Below are positions 54,346 to 64,000 of a stretch of 64,000 nt of DNA, piece by piece. The stretch comes from Gammaproteobacteria bacterium. Lineage in GTDB: Bacteria; Pseudomonadota; Gammaproteobacteria; SZUA-229. The position numbers and the translations under genes were made by a program. Each line of letters opens with the position of its first letter. The stretch's first letter is position 1. The DNA lies in assembly GCA_029881795.1 (NCBI GenBank), contig JAOULX010000008.1, forward strand, positions 1-64,000. Direction: 5' to 3'. Under the pieces are notes generated by a model. That model was not told the DNA's origin. It saw only the letters and a list, made by a program, of their open reading frames with translations, and made no database searches.

Positions 54346-54386
54346 AAAAAAAGCCCCGCCATTTGAATATTTGGCGGGGCTTTTTT
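54346..54386 (+). terminator. Intrinsic terminator after the Bax inhibitor-1 family gene
   Basis: A-tract, stem GCCCCGCCA, ten-base loop, stem TGGCGGGGC and T-tract. Confidence 0.9.
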
Positions 54387-54494
54387 ATGTACTGGGAATG
54401 TGGTCTGTTAATAACTGCTGCTTTTCAGTACCGATAATGCCTGTATTCAGCCAGTATTTGGATACACTAAGACAATAATTTAGAGGTTTTTACT

Positions 54495-54677
54495 ATGGAC
54501 TGGATGCAAATCACCAGCGCTCTGTTTCTGGGTGCCATGATTGTTTTTCTTTTTCCGCGCATTAAGCATGCGGTTGCTAATAGCCCTAAGGCTGAGAAAG
54601 GCGACTGGATGTCTTTTATTATTCCTATTGCTGCTGTGATCGGTTTTGTGATTTTGCTGATTATGATGGTGCAATAA
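54495..54677 (+). CDS. Small two-helix membrane protein, unrecognised
   Basis: A 60-residue protein with a good ribosome site (AGAGG eight bases upstream of ATG). Two hydrophobic helices (MQITSALFLGAMIVFLFP and SFIIPIAAVIGFVILLIMMV) are joined by a short basic/polar loop (RIKHAVANSPKAEKGDW). A terminator-like hairpin follows at 54748. Function unknown; the signals around it make it a likely real gene. Confidence 0.7.
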   Translation: MDWMQITSALFLGAMIVFLFPRIKHAVANSPKAEKGDWMSFIIPIAAVIGFVILLIMMVQ

Positions 54678-54747
54678 ATATACGCTAAAGTTGGTCATTG
54701 TGACGATTTTAAGTACAATATTAGCAACTAATTAAATTCTCTTATTT

Positions 54748-54775
54748 TAAGGCCCTGTTTTTTACGGGGCTTTTT
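54748..54775 (+). terminator. Intrinsic terminator after the small membrane protein gene
   Basis: Stem AAGGCCCTG pairs with CGGGGCTTT (two G-T pairs) around a seven-base loop and is followed by T residues; it lies upstream of ybiB. Confidence 0.7.
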
Positions 54776-54796
54776 CACTTTTGAAGGTGAATAACC

Positions 54797-55795
54797 ATGC
54801 AAGAAGAACACTTATTCGCACCTTTTATCCGTATTCTGGGTAAAGGCAAAAACGGTTCCCGCTCTCTGACGGAAGAGGAAGCCTTTGAGTCGATGAGCAT
54901 GATTGTTAAGGGCGAGGTTGAGCCTGAACAATTGGGCGCTTTTTTAATGCTGCTGCGCGTTAAGGAAGAGACTGCCGAAGAAGTGGCCGGCTTTGTCCGC
55001 GCTATTCGCGCTAATCTGGATTTGCCCGAAGGTGTTCATGTTGATTTGGACTGGTCTTCTTATGCTGGTAAACGCCGTCATTCGCCTTGGTATATTTTAA
55101 GTGCATTGTTGCTGGCTGAAAACGGCTTTAAAGTCTGTATGCACGGTGCGGAGGGTCACACCCCCGGGCGTATGTACACCAGTGAAGCCCTGGCTGCACT
55201 GGGGATTGATATGAGCAACTCGCTGAAAGAAGCCGAACAGGCGATGGCTGAGACGAATTTTGCTTATATGCCACTGCAAGCGATGAGCAATATTTTAAAA
55301 GATATTTTAGAGTTGCGCCCTTTATTGGGCCTGCGCTCGCCACTGCACACGGTGGGCCGGATGATTAACCCGTTTAGCAGTGATTACTCGATTCAGGCTA
55401 TCTTCCACCCTGGTTATCAGACGGTGCATCAGCAGGCCTCACAGATTCTTGATCAGAAACACATGGCTGTTTTCAAAGGCGAAGCCGGTGAAGTGGAACG
55501 TAACCCGGATACCAAATGTCTGGTCTCTTATGTTCATAACAAAGAGATGAGCGAAGAAGAATTGCCGGCGATGTTCGAGCGCCGCCATGTTAAAGAAAAC
55601 GAGCTTAACGCTGATAATCTGATCACGGTATGGAACGGTTCGGCTGACAATGAATACGCTGAAGCGGCGATTATTGGCACCACCGCGATTGCTTTACGTT
55701 TAATGGGCAAAGCCGATTCGCCGGATGCCGGCCTTAAACTGGCGAAAGAGATGTGGGACAAGCGCAATAGCAAGCGTTTTGAGTCAGCGGCCTGA
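54797..55795 (+). CDS. ybiB: YbiB/TrpD2-type nucleic-acid-binding transferase-like protein
   Basis: A 332-residue homologue of anthranilate phosphoribosyltransferase. It has the helical N-terminal domain (SRSLTEEEAFESMSMIVKGE), YAGKRRHSPWYILSALLLAE and HGAEGHTPGRMYTSEALAALG in place of the TrpD substrate loops. YbiB of E. coli binds nucleic acid and is LexA-regulated; TrpD activity is not expected because the catalytic loops differ. No LexA box was recognised upstream. Terminator follows. Confidence 0.85.
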   Translation: MQEEHLFAPFIRILGKGKNGSRSLTEEEAFESMSMIVKGEVEPEQLGAFLMLLRVKEETAEEVAGFVRAIRANLDLPEGVHVDLDWSSYAGKRRHSPWYILSALLLAENGFKVCMHGAEGHTPGRMYTSEALAALGIDMSNSLKEAEQAMAETNFAYMPLQAMSNILKDILELRPLLGLRSPLHTVGRMINPFSSDYSIQAIFHPGYQTVHQQASQILDQKHMAVFKGEAGEVERNPDTKCLVSYVHNKEMSEEELPAMFERRHVKENELNADNLITVWNGSADNEYAEAAIIGTTAIALRLMGKADSPDAGLKLAKEMWDKRNSKRFESAA

Positions 55796-55869
55796 ACGAT
55801 AAAGTCAGCAGCTTGACTTAAGGCCTATACCGATACACGGTTTAAGCCAGCTTGAGTCACTTGCCATTT

Positions 55870-55902
55870 AAAAAAAAGCCCCGATTAATCGGGGCTTTTT
55901 TT
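55870..55902. terminator. Bidirectional terminator between ybiB and fabV
   Basis: A-tract, perfect stem GCCCCGATT/AATCGGGGC with almost no loop, T-tract. It serves convergent ybiB and fabV. Confidence 0.88.
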
Positions 55903-55923
55903 GGGACGGCATAATGATAAAAA

Positions 55924-57120
55924 TTATACATCCTGCACATCAAAATTAACGATGGGGTCAACATCGGCTTCATAATCGACGCCTTCAAAACCGAAACCAA
56001 ATAGCTTAAGAAATTCGTCTTTGTATTTCTGAAAGTCTGTCGTTTCAAATAAATTAGCGTCGGTTACTGCTGAGATGATATTGATGCATTTTTGCTGCAC
56101 ATCTTCACGCAGTTCCCAGTCGTCCATACGGTAACGGCGCATATCATCCAGTTCTGGCGTGCCATTATTAAATAACTGAGTGCGATAAAGTCGTTCCAGC
56201 TGTTCGATACAGCCTTCGTGAATCCCCAGCTGTTTCATGATTTTAAACGAGGTGGCGATGTAAATTGGCATCACCGGTATCGCGGCAGAGGCCTGGGTGA
56301 CGACACTCTTGAGCACCGCTACATTGGCCTCGCCATGGATATCTGCCAGCGATTTGGTAATATCGCTTGCTGCGCGATCAACGTCTTCTTTGGCTTTACC
56401 GAGAGTGCCGTGCCAGTAGATTGGCCAGGTGATGTCTGAACCGATATAGCCAAATGCCACGGTTTTAACGCCTTCGGCCAGTACGCCGCCTTCGCGCAGT
56501 GCTTTGATCCACAGTTCCCAGTCTTCGCCGCCCATCACTTTGATGGTATTTGCGATTTCATCATCGTTTGCCGGATCAATCTCAACATCGACCAGTATAT
56601 CTTTATTGGTATCAATCGCTCGCGATCGATATGACTCGCCAATCGGTCTGAGCGCCGAGCGGATGACTTCTCCACTATCCGGGTGCTTTCTGACCGGTGA
56701 TGCCAGGGAATAGACCACCAGATCGACCTCACCCAGATCGGCTTTAATGGTTTCAACGACTTTGGCTTTCATTTCGTGAGAGAAGGCATCGCCATTGAAG
56801 CTTTTGGAATAGAGTCCAGCGGCTTTTGCTGCCTTATCGAAGGCGGCAGAGTTATACCAGCCGGCTGATGCGGTCTTTTTATCTGTCGCAGCTTTTTCTA
56901 AAAACACACCTATTGTGGCGGCATCTGAACCAAATGCAGCAGTAATTCGCGATGCCAGACCGTAGCCAGTAGATGCGCCGATCACCAGCACTTTCTTAGG
57001 CCCGTTGGCATTTTTCCCGGCTTTTTTAACAATCTCTATCTGCTGGTTTACATTGGCTTCACAGCCAGCAGGATGGGTAGTTGTGCAGATAAAACCGCGT
57101 ACTTTTGGTTTAATGACCAC
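55924..57120 (-). CDS. fabV: Trans-2-enoyl-ACP/CoA reductase FabV
   Basis: A 398-residue NADH-dependent enoyl reductase of the FabV type, catalysing the last step of fatty-acid elongation. [21 protein letters not shown] at the N-terminus, [15 protein letters not shown] as the nucleotide-binding motif, and the catalytic Tyr-X8-Lys ([10 protein letters not shown]) are present. The start is GTG at 57120, matching the family N-terminus (usually MIIKP). A FabI is also encoded at 63034, so the genome carries two enoyl reductases. FabV is typically triclosan-resistant. Confidence 0.95.
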   Translation of the reverse strand: MVIKPKVRGFICTTTHPAGCEANVNQQIEIVKKAGKNANGPKKVLVIGASTGYGLASRITAAFGSDAATIGVFLEKAATDKKTASAGWYNSAAFDKAAKAAGLYSKSFNGDAFSHEMKAKVVETIKADLGEVDLVVYSLASPVRKHPDSGEVIRSALRPIGESYRSRAIDTNKDILVDVEIDPANDDEIANTIKVMGGEDWELWIKALREGGVLAEGVKTVAFGYIGSDITWPIYWHGTLGKAKEDVDRAASDITKSLADIHGEANVAVLKSVVTQASAAIPVMPIYIATSFKIMKQLGIHEGCIEQLERLYRTQLFNNGTPELDDMRRYRMDDWELREDVQQKCINIISAVTDANLFETTDFQKYKDEFLKLFGFGFEGVDYEADVDPIVNFDVQDV

Positions 57121-57369
57121 TTCAGGTATCCGTTATATTATTCAGAGGCGTAATGATAACGAATTTAGGCCATGCGCCTCAACAATAAATTCGTCTAAAA
57201 CCCCAAACAGCACTGATATCAGGCCAAAGGGGCTAACTCAGCCGCTTTTTTGCAGATAAAAGCCTGAATGCACGGCCTTTTGATGGGAATCGGGTCAAAT
57301 TATTATAAAAATCAGTCGATTAGCCAGTACAGACTGAAGCTTTGACTGAGCCGACGCCAAACCATTAGA

Positions 57370-58959
57370 TTAAAAGAATGAGGCCTCTAGCAGCTCGCGG
57401 GTATAGGCCTGTTGCGGGTTAGTAAATAAGGATTCTGTTTCGCCGGCTTCAATCACACGGCCATTTTTCATAACGATCATTTTATGCGACATGGCCCGCA
57501 CGACTTTTAAATCGTGGCTGATAAAGATATAAGAAAGTTCGTATTTTTTTTGTAAACGGATTAGCAGCTCAAGTACCATGCGCTGCACCGTGACATCGAG
57601 TGCACTGGTCGGCTCATCCAGCAGTAATAATTCGGGCTCTAGTATCAGCGCTCTGGCGACGGCGATGCGCTGGCGCTGGCCACCTGAAAATTCATGCGGA
57701 TAGCGATACAGTATGTCATCCGGCAAATCGACATCCTGCAAGATCGTCTGCACTTTTTGATAGCGCTGCTGTGCGGTTAACGCCGGCTGATGCAGACGCA
57801 AGCCCTCTTCTATAATTTGCAGGATGGTCATGCGTGGCGACAGCGATGAGAACGGGTCTTGAAATACCACCTGACAGATTTTGCGAAAAGGTCGCATTTG
57901 CTTATCACTGAGATCTGATATTTTGGTCTGATGCAGCATAATCTCACCACTGCAGTGCTGCAGTTTCAGTAGACTCATGCCCAGGGTTGTTTTACCTGAA
58001 CCGGACTCACCTACCACGCCGAGCGTTTCGCCTTTTTTAAGATCCAGGCTGACATGATCAACGGCTACAAACTCATCTGACTGGCGCTTGAAAAAGCCTT
58101 TTTTCAGCGCAAAGGCAACGCGAATCGCTTCGGCTTTTAACAATAACTCATCTTTATACGATGTATCGACCAGTTTGGTCAGCTGGCTCGACAGCAACTG
58201 CTGCGTGTACTGATGTTGTGGCGACTGAAAAACATCGCTGGCATTGCCGGATTCGACAATTTCTCCCTGACACATAACACAAACCCGGTTGGCAAAATGT
58301 TTTACCAGATTGAGGTCGTGGGTGATCATCAAAATCGCCATATTGAATTCTTTTTGCAGCTCTGCCAGCAGCTTGATAATCTGCGCCTGAATGGTGACAT
58401 CAAGTGCGGTAGTCGGCTCATCCGCTATCAGCAGCTTTGGCTTACAGGCCAGTGCCATTGCAATCATCACGCGTTGTCGCTGGCCACCGGACAAGGTATG
58501 CGGATAATCTTTAATGCGTAATTCGGGTTCTTTAATACCGACTTTATCGAGTAATTCGATGGCTCGTTGCAGGGCATGCTCATTGTTTAGCGATTGATGC
58601 AAGATAAGTGTTTCGGATATCTGATCGCCAATGGTAAAGACCGGGTTTAATGATGTCATCGGCTCCTGAAAGATCATTGCAATATCACTGCCGCGTATTG
58701 CCTGACATTGTGCTTCTGAGTATTGCAGAATGTCCTCACCCTGGAAATTGATAACACCTTGGTAACGGGTTGCTCTGGCTTCATGCAGCCGCATCACGGA
58801 CATGGCGGTAACCGACTTACCTGAGCCGGATTCACCGACCAGCGCCATCGTTTCACCCTGCTGAATATCAAAACTAATGTTATTGACAGCCGAGACTTCG
58901 TAGTCGGCAGAAACAAATTTAACACTCAGATTTTTTACATTTAATAGTGCGTCAGTCAT
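57370..58959 (-). CDS. yejF: ABC transporter duplicated ATPase subunit YejF
   Basis: A 529-residue protein with two complete ABC ATPase domains. Domain 1: Walker [13 protein letters not shown], signature [16 protein letters not shown], Walker [13 protein letters not shown]. Domain 2: [39 protein letters not shown]. It powers the YejABEF uptake system for peptides such as microcin C. The start overlaps the yejE stop by one base (TGATG). Confidence 0.94.
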   Translation of the reverse strand: MTDALLNVKNLSVKFVSADYEVSAVNNISFDIQQGETMALVGESGSGKSVTAMSVMRLHEARATRYQGVINFQGEDILQYSEAQCQAIRGSDIAMIFQEPMTSLNPVFTIGDQISETLILHQSLNNEHALQRAIELLDKVGIKEPELRIKDYPHTLSGGQRQRVMIAMALACKPKLLIADEPTTALDVTIQAQIIKLLAELQKEFNMAILMITHDLNLVKHFANRVCVMCQGEIVESGNASDVFQSPQHQYTQQLLSSQLTKLVDTSYKDELLLKAEAIRVAFALKKGFFKRQSDEFVAVDHVSLDLKKGETLGVVGESGSGKTTLGMSLLKLQHCSGEIMLHQTKISDLSDKQMRPFRKICQVVFQDPFSSLSPRMTILQIIEEGLRLHQPALTAQQRYQKVQTILQDVDLPDDILYRYPHEFSGGQRQRIAVARALILEPELLLLDEPTSALDVTVQRMVLELLIRLQKKYELSYIFISHDLKVVRAMSHKMIVMKNGRVIEAGETESLFTNPQQAYTRELLEASFF

Positions 58960-60011
58960 CAGCTATTTTTCCGGGTATCGAGTGCTTCACGAATGGCTTC
59001 ACCAATAAAAATTAGCAGCATCAGTGTACCTACCAAAACAATAAATGTGCTGAGTGAAAGCCACCAGGCAGAAATATTTTCTTTACCCTGTGACAATAAC
59101 TCACCCAGACTGGGGGTCGATGGCGGAACGCCCAGGCCCAAAAAGTCGAGACTGGTTAGCGCCAGAATTGACCCACTGATTCTGAAAGGTAAGAAGGTGA
59201 TAACAGGTGTCATACTATTGGGTAGTAAATGCCGGAGCATAATTTGCAGATTGGATAAACCGAGTGCTTTTGCTGCTTTAATGTATTCCAGATTGCGTCC
59301 CTTTAAGAACTCGGCACGCACGTAATCTGACAATCCCATCCAGCCGAATAAGGACAGCAATATAATCAGAATCAACACACCGGGCTGGAAGATTGAAGAA
59401 AATATAATCAATAAATAAAGTTCCGGCATTGAGCCCCAGACTTCTATAAAGCGCTGAAAATATAAATCAATTCGGCCGCCAAAATAACCCTGTACTGCAC
59501 CGGCAATAATACCGATGGCAATACCGATAATGGTTAATGCAAAAGCAAACAATACCGACAAGCGAAAGCCATAAATTAATCGCGCCAGAACATCCCGCCC
59601 CCTGTCATCGGTGCCAAGTAAATTTTGTAATGACGGAGCGGCCGGGTTGGGTTCGGCTGAATCGTAGTTGATGCTGTTATAGCTGTGTGAATTCAGTGTT
59701 GGCAAGATCCAGCCGTGTTCTGATATTTTTTCTTTAATATAAGCATCGTTATAATCGGTTTCTGTTTCAAAATCGCCGTCAAAGGTAATTTCCGGGTAGC
59801 TTATAAGCACCGGAAAAAATATCTCACCTTTGTATAGCACTATCAGTGGTTTATCGTTACTCAGTACTTCGGCAAATAAACTCAGTACAAACAGCACACT
59901 AAAAATAAGCAGGCTGTAATAACCACGTTTATTGGATTTGAAGCGCCGCCAGGTTCTTTGATTGGGCGAAAGATTCTGTAACAGCGCTGAGTTATTGTTA
60001 TCTGAATGCAT
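58959..60011 (-). CDS. yejE: ABC transporter permease YejE
   Basis: A 350-residue inner-membrane permease with an N-terminal helix, a periplasmic segment (residues 60-130) and the binding-protein-dependent transport domain with EAA-loop region EYIKAAKALGLSNLQIMLRH then LLPNS. Periplasmic part contains NLLGTDDRGRDVLARLIYGF, standard for DppC-like permeases. It overlaps yejB by one base and yejF by one base, so the four genes form one operon. Confidence 0.93.
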   Translation of the reverse strand: MHSDNNNSALLQNLSPNQRTWRRFKSNKRGYYSLLIFSVLFVLSLFAEVLSNDKPLIVLYKGEIFFPVLISYPEITFDGDFETETDYNDAYIKEKISEHGWILPTLNSHSYNSINYDSAEPNPAAPSLQNLLGTDDRGRDVLARLIYGFRLSVLFAFALTIIGIAIGIIAGAVQGYFGGRIDLYFQRFIEVWGSMPELYLLIIFSSIFQPGVLILIILLSLFGWMGLSDYVRAEFLKGRNLEYIKAAKALGLSNLQIMLRHLLPNSMTPVITFLPFRISGSILALTSLDFLGLGVPPSTPSLGELLSQGKENISAWWLSLSTFIVLVGTLMLLIFIGEAIREALDTRKNS

Positions 60012-61063
60012 TATTTATCCACCGATTCGAATTGTATGCGCGGATCAATAAGCACGTAACTGATATCGGCAAATAACTTGGCAACCAATCCCAGCAAGGT
60101 AAATAAATACAGTGTACCCAAGACAACCGGATAGTCGCGTTTTAAGACTGACTCGTATGACAACAGACCCAGTCCGTCTAGTGAGAAAATGGTTTCAATT
60201 AATAAGCTGCCGGTAAAAAATGCGCCGATAAATGCAGCCGGAAAACCAGTAATCAGCGGGATCATGGCATTTCTGAAAACATGCTTGTACAGTACTTTAT
60301 TTTCAGACAAGCCTTTGGCGCGTGCAGTCTGTACATATTGTTTGCGAATTTCTTCGAGAAAACTGTTTTTTGTCAGCATCGTCATCACCGCAAAACTACC
60401 GATAACAGTAGCGATTATCGGCAACACCATATGCCACAGATAATCCAGCACTTTCATTGGCCATGACAAATCTGCCCAGTTATCAGACACCAGACCGCGC
60501 AGTGGAAAAATATCCAGAAAACTGCCGCCACCGAAAAAAACCAGTAAGGCGATACCCAGAACAAAACCAGGAACAGCATAACCTATCAGTATTAATGTGC
60601 TGGTGGCGACATCAAATCGACTGCCGTCACGTACTGCCTTGGCTATACCCAGTGGTATACAGGTAAGATAAACAATAAAGAAGGACCAGACACCGAGACT
60701 GATGGATACTGGCAGTTTTGAAACCACCAAATCAATCACCGATTTATTATGGAAGTAACTGTCACCCAGATTAAAGCTCAGATAATTGCCCATCATGGTG
60801 AAAAAACGCTGATGAGCAGGCTTATCAAAGCCGAATAATTTATTCAGCTCTTGCAGCTGTTCTTCTTCAAGTCCGGTTGCACCGCGGTATAAACCGGCTG
60901 TACCACTGCTGGCTTCCTGCCCGTTTTCTTGCCCCTGAAGCTGACTGACCAGTTGCTCAACCGGCCCGCCCGGCACAAACTGAGTGACTATAAAGGTCAC
61001 CAGCATAATGCCAAACAGTGTTGGTATCATTAGTAAAAGACGTTTAAGAATATAGGCAAACAT
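60011..61063 (-). CDS. yejB: ABC transporter permease YejB
   Basis: A 350-residue DppB-like permease. The N-terminus MFAYILKRLLLMIPTLFGI and the EAA-loop KQYVQTARAKGLSENKVLYK are typical; six membrane helices. Second gene of yejABEF, 36 bp after yejA; the insert LQGQENGQEASSGTAGLYRG near residue 43-62 is in the YejB-specific periplasmic stretch. Confidence 0.93.
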   Translation of the reverse strand: MFAYILKRLLLMIPTLFGIMLVTFIVTQFVPGGPVEQLVSQLQGQENGQEASSGTAGLYRGATGLEEEQLQELNKLFGFDKPAHQRFFTMMGNYLSFNLGDSYFHNKSVIDLVVSKLPVSISLGVWSFFIVYLTCIPLGIAKAVRDGSRFDVATSTLILIGYAVPGFVLGIALLVFFGGGSFLDIFPLRGLVSDNWADLSWPMKVLDYLWHMVLPIIATVIGSFAVMTMLTKNSFLEEIRKQYVQTARAKGLSENKVLYKHVFRNAMIPLITGFPAAFIGAFFTGSLLIETIFSLDGLGLLSYESVLKRDYPVVLGTLYLFTLLGLVAKLFADISYVLIDPRIQFESVDK

Positions 61064-61099
61064 TGTGCTGCTTCTTTTCAGGTTTTATAAAGTTAATCA

Positions 61100-62887
61100 T
61101 TATTTCAGCCAGCCGCTTTTTATCATCCAGTTTTCGGGATCATAATAAAGTGGCAGCGTTTCAGGCATCGCGAGCTCGCTGCGGTAAGCTATGCGGTGAA
61201 TATTGATATACCAGTTTGGTACCATGTACTCTCCGAACAGTAATACTCTGTCCAGCGCACGGGTAGCCGTTATCAGGTCTTCCCTGTTTTCAGAGGAAAC
61301 AATTTTTTCTATCAACGCATCGACCACAGGGTCTTTGATTCCGGGCAGATTACGCGAACCTTTTTTATCAGCAGCTGTTGAGTAAAACATATTGAATAAT
61401 TCATTACCCGGTGACTGTGAGGCGGGGAAACTCGACACCACCATGTCAAATTCAAAACCATCTACTCGCCGCCGATACAATGACGCATCGACTGTACGGT
61501 AACTGACTTCAATGCCCAGACGCTTTAAGTTGCGTGCAAACGGCGCGATAATCCGCTCAAAACCTTTCTGAATTAACAGCGCCTCAAATCTGAACGGCTG
61601 GCCTTGCTGATTGGCTAAGCGGCCGTTTTGAATTGTCCAGCCAGCCTGTTTTAATAATTGCTTGGCCTGCCTCAGATTTTGCCGTAACGAAGACGGCTTT
61701 TGAGTGCTGGGCGCCGACCATTGGCTGTTAAATAACGCTGCCGGTAACTGCTCACGGTACTGATTAAGCAGCTTTAATTCTGCGCCCTCTGGCAGTCCCG
61801 TGGCTGCCAGTTCGCTGTTACTGAAAAAGCTTTCACAACGTGTGTATTGATTGTAAAAGAGATGGCTATTCGACCATTCGAAATCCATTGCTAAGGTAAT
61901 GGCGCGGCGCACGCGTTTATCCTGAAACAGTTGCCGCCGCGTATTCAGAATAAAGCCCTGCATTCCGGCATTGTTTTTGTGCTTGAGCGTTTTCTTAATG
62001 ATTTCGCCACTGTCGTATTTAGGCCCGTTATGGTCACGTGCCCAGCGCTTTGAATGAAATTCAGAAAAGAAATCAAACTCGCCAGCCTTGAAGGCTTCAA
62101 GCGCCACTGTCTGGTCTTTGTAATATTTAACCACGACCTTGTCATAGTTATACATGCCCTTTCTGACTGGCAAATCTTTTGCCCAGTAGTTCGGGTTACG
62201 CTTGTAAACAATATTTTTACCCAGATCATAGCTTTCGACCAGATAAGGCCCGCTGGTAAGCGGTACCACTTCGGTTAATTTATCGAAGGATGTATCGCCT
62301 AGCCATTTTTTAGAAAACACTGGCAAATCGCCAATGATTAGATGCAGTTCAGGGTTTAATTTTTTAAACTCAAAACGGATACGGTATTTATCCAGCACTT
62401 TAATCTGCTTTATATCTGCATAGTAAAACCGGTACTGCGGATGTGCTTTATCACTTAGCAGCAGATCAACTGAAAACTTTACATCATTAGCAGTGATTTC
62501 AGTGCCGTCTGAAAAGCGTGCCTTTTTGTTTATCCGATAGGTCACTGACAGCTTGTTTTTTGCCAGCTGTATGTCATCTGCCAGTAGACCATAAACACTG
62601 AAAGGCTCATCCAGACTTTTTTCGGTCAGTGATTCAAACATCAGCAAATCCACCGCACCGGCGGAAATACCTTTTAGTACAAACGGATTGAAAGAATCAA
62701 ACGTGCCAAAGCCGGTTAATGTCAGCTGGCCGCCTTTTTTGGCCGCCGGATTGACATAATCAAAGTGCTTGAAATTTTGCTGATACTTTGGGCTATAACC
62801 CATCGCCATCGATGAGGCTGCACTGAGGTTATTGATTGAACTGAGAAACAGCAGACTTATCAGTGTTATTCGGGATAATATTTGCAC
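61100..62887 (-). CDS. yejA: Periplasmic solute-binding protein YejA (family 5)
   Basis: A 595-residue precursor with GTG start, a signal peptide (MQILSRITLISLLFLSSINN then LSAASS) and the SBP family 5 fold: KKGGQLTLTGFGTFDSFNPF, FSDGTEITANDVKFS, VVSSFPASQSPGNELFN. It binds peptides or related compounds for YejBEF import. No regulator is adjacent. The 146 bp upstream to fabI is a divergent promoter region. Confidence 0.93.
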   Translation of the reverse strand: MQILSRITLISLLFLSSINNLSAASSMAMGYSPKYQQNFKHFDYVNPAAKKGGQLTLTGFGTFDSFNPFVLKGISAGAVDLLMFESLTEKSLDEPFSVYGLLADDIQLAKNKLSVTYRINKKARFSDGTEITANDVKFSVDLLLSDKAHPQYRFYYADIKQIKVLDKYRIRFEFKKLNPELHLIIGDLPVFSKKWLGDTSFDKLTEVVPLTSGPYLVESYDLGKNIVYKRNPNYWAKDLPVRKGMYNYDKVVVKYYKDQTVALEAFKAGEFDFFSEFHSKRWARDHNGPKYDSGEIIKKTLKHKNNAGMQGFILNTRRQLFQDKRVRRAITLAMDFEWSNSHLFYNQYTRCESFFSNSELAATGLPEGAELKLLNQYREQLPAALFNSQWSAPSTQKPSSLRQNLRQAKQLLKQAGWTIQNGRLANQQGQPFRFEALLIQKGFERIIAPFARNLKRLGIEVSYRTVDASLYRRRVDGFEFDMVVSSFPASQSPGNELFNMFYSTAADKKGSRNLPGIKDPVVDALIEKIVSSENREDLITATRALDRVLLFGEYMVPNWYINIHRIAYRSELAMPETLPLYYDPENWMIKSGWLK

Positions 62888-63033
62888 AATGGGTTCCGTT
62901 TTATTCTTATATCTTTATTGCGTGTAATCATTGTCATTATTTGCTTATTTGGCAACTCTTTCAGTTCAAGGTTCCCTGACCTATCCTATCACGGTAGAAT
63001 AACTCCATCATTAAAATAGTTAGGGAGTGGCTA

Positions 63034-63822
63034 ATGGGCTTTTTAAACGGAAAGCGTGCTTTGATTCTTGGTGTTGCCAGTAAAAAATCCATTGCCTGGG
63101 GTATTGCCGAGGCGATGCATCGAGAAGGCGCGGAACTTGCCTTTACCTATCAAAATGAACGCCTTAAAGAACGCGTTGCTAAATACGCCGGTGAACTGGG
63201 TTCAGATATTGTCATTCCCTGCAATGTTGCCGATGATGATGAGATTGAAGCGGTATTTGAGCATCTCGACGATTACTGGGATCACCTCGATATTCTGGTT
63301 CACTCAATCGCTTTTGCCCCCAAAGAACTGCTCGAAGGTGATTATCTCGACAACCTGACCCGTGAAGGCTTTAATATGGCCCACGATATCAGCTCTTACA
63401 GTCTGGCGGCACTGGCCCGAGCCGGTCGTCATATGATGCAGGATCGTGAAGATGCCAGTATTCTCACACTCAGTTATATCGGCGCAGTACGCACCTTTAG
63501 TGGATATAACGTAATGGGACTGGCTAAAGCCTCGCTGGAGGCAAATGTACGCTATCTGGCTGATAACCTTGGCCCCGATGGAATCCGGGTTAATGCGATA
63601 TCAGCCGGCCCAATTCGCACACTGGCTGCATCAGGCATCGGTAGCTTTAAGAAGATTCTTGATCACACAGAAAAAAATGCACCATTGCGGCGAAATGTAA
63701 CGATCGAAGATGTGGGTAATTCGGCAGCGTTTATGACATCTACCTTAGCCCGAGGTATTACCGGTGAGATTCTTTATGTTGATAGTGGCTTTAATATTAT
63801 CGGACTGAAAGATCACGATTAA
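63034..63822 (+). CDS. fabI: Enoyl-ACP reductase FabI
   Basis: A 262-residue NADH-dependent short-chain dehydrogenase-type enoyl reductase. Nucleotide-binding region [20 protein letters not shown], the catalytic Tyr-X6-Lys pair in [20 protein letters not shown], and [14 protein letters not shown] are the FabI pattern. A strong ribosome site AGGGAG precedes ATG 63034. Essential fatty-acid enzyme unless FabV at 55924 covers its role. Confidence 0.97.
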   Translation: MGFLNGKRALILGVASKKSIAWGIAEAMHREGAELAFTYQNERLKERVAKYAGELGSDIVIPCNVADDDEIEAVFEHLDDYWDHLDILVHSIAFAPKELLEGDYLDNLTREGFNMAHDISSYSLAALARAGRHMMQDREDASILTLSYIGAVRTFSGYNVMGLAKASLEANVRYLADNLGPDGIRVNAISAGPIRTLAASGIGSFKKILDHTEKNAPLRRNVTIEDVGNSAAFMTSTLARGITGEILYVDSGFNIIGLKDHD

Positions 63823-63852
63823 GTTTTAGTATTACCCACTTACCTAGCGCAC

Positions 63853-63882
63853 AAAAAAAGGCAGCATAAGCTGTCTTTTTTT
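63853..63882. terminator. Bidirectional terminator between fabI and the symporter gene
   Basis: A-tract, stem GGCAGC, loop ATAA, stem GCTGTC, T-tract. It serves convergent fabI and the symporter gene. Confidence 0.8.
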
Positions 63883-63901
63883 GTGTCGGCATTTCATGCC
63901 G

Positions 63902-64000
63902 CTAATGCTTCAGAATATTTTTTTCACCCTGTAATTTACCAATTACAACGGCAGCAACAGAGTCACTGAAGATATTGACTGAAGTACGGCACATATCAAG
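63902..64000 (-). CDS. C-terminus of a dicarboxylate/amino-acid:cation symporter (partial)
   Basis: The last 32 residues plus TAG stop run off the window. LDMCRTSVNIFSDSVAAVVI then GKLQGE matches the C-terminal helix of sodium/proton-dicarboxylate symporters (GltP/DctA, SDF family), where the Asp and Asn/Asp of this stretch bind substrate. Only family level can be claimed. Confidence 0.75.
   Translation of the reverse strand, partial: LDMCRTSVNIFSDSVAAVVIGKLQGEKNILKH

Overview
The window is chromosomal DNA of a gammaproteobacterium of moderate GC. The evidence is the gene content and order: an isc operon with cysE, clpS-clpA-infA, minCDE, mtnA and mtaD-ubiG-mupP (the order seen in Pseudomonas), fabI plus fabV, yejABEF and tusA/tusE. 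A marine Thiotrichales- or Methylophaga-like lineage would fit, but no rRNA or other decisive marker is present, so this is only a guess.

Layout. 1-4.9 kb (minus): aminotransferase, DUF2797 protein, serine acetyltransferase, then iscR, a NifS-like cysteine desulfurase and the start of iscS. The iscR promoter overlaps a very good type 1 IscR operator. 5-9 kb: M23 peptidase, infA, clpA, clpS. 9-14 kb (minus): three envelope lipoproteins (LpoB-like, COG3014, LPP20) followed by mtnA and a TauE-type exporter. 14.4-17.2 kb: mtaD-ubiG-mupP. 17-21.7 kb: two glycosyltransferases of the arsenosugar-type families, TetR, TusA, TusE, a response regulator/PP2C phosphatase and an Hpt protein. 21.7-25.6 kb: MoxR-DUF58-transglutaminase operon. 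26-29.5 kb: minCDE and a MATE exporter whose start codon is a puzzle. 29.6-32.8 kb: retropepsin-like protease, a DsrC-like protein, a DeaD-type helicase.

33.2-40.5 kb is an accessory four-gene operon: a RoxA-like di-haem c-type cytochrome, a cytochrome P450, and two further di-haem proteins that are paralogues of each other. No ferredoxin or reductase lies nearby. I infer an oxidative lipid or isoprenoid pathway in which periplasmic di-haem oxygenases and a P450 act on the same substrate chain.

43.3-52.7 kb is a type I restriction-modification operon read on the minus strand as hsdM-hsdS-(NYN)-(STAND NTPase)-hsdR. A NYN-family putative RNase and a NACHT/STAND-like P-loop ATPase lie between hsdS and hsdR with start/stop overlap or almost no spacing. 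This embedded pair is the best candidate for an undescribed system: it could be a guard module analogous to PrrC or RloC in other hsd loci. The hsdM gene also carries an in-frame 78-bp insertion formed by two inverted REP-like units that also occur at 40.5 kb.

53-54 kb holds tRNA-Ser(UGA) with a partial copy of its 5' end and repeat debris beside it. The last 10 kb is ordinary: a Bax inhibitor-1 family protein, a 60-residue membrane protein, YbiB, FabV, the Yej peptide/oligopeptide ABC transporter, FabI, and the tail of a dicarboxylate symporter.
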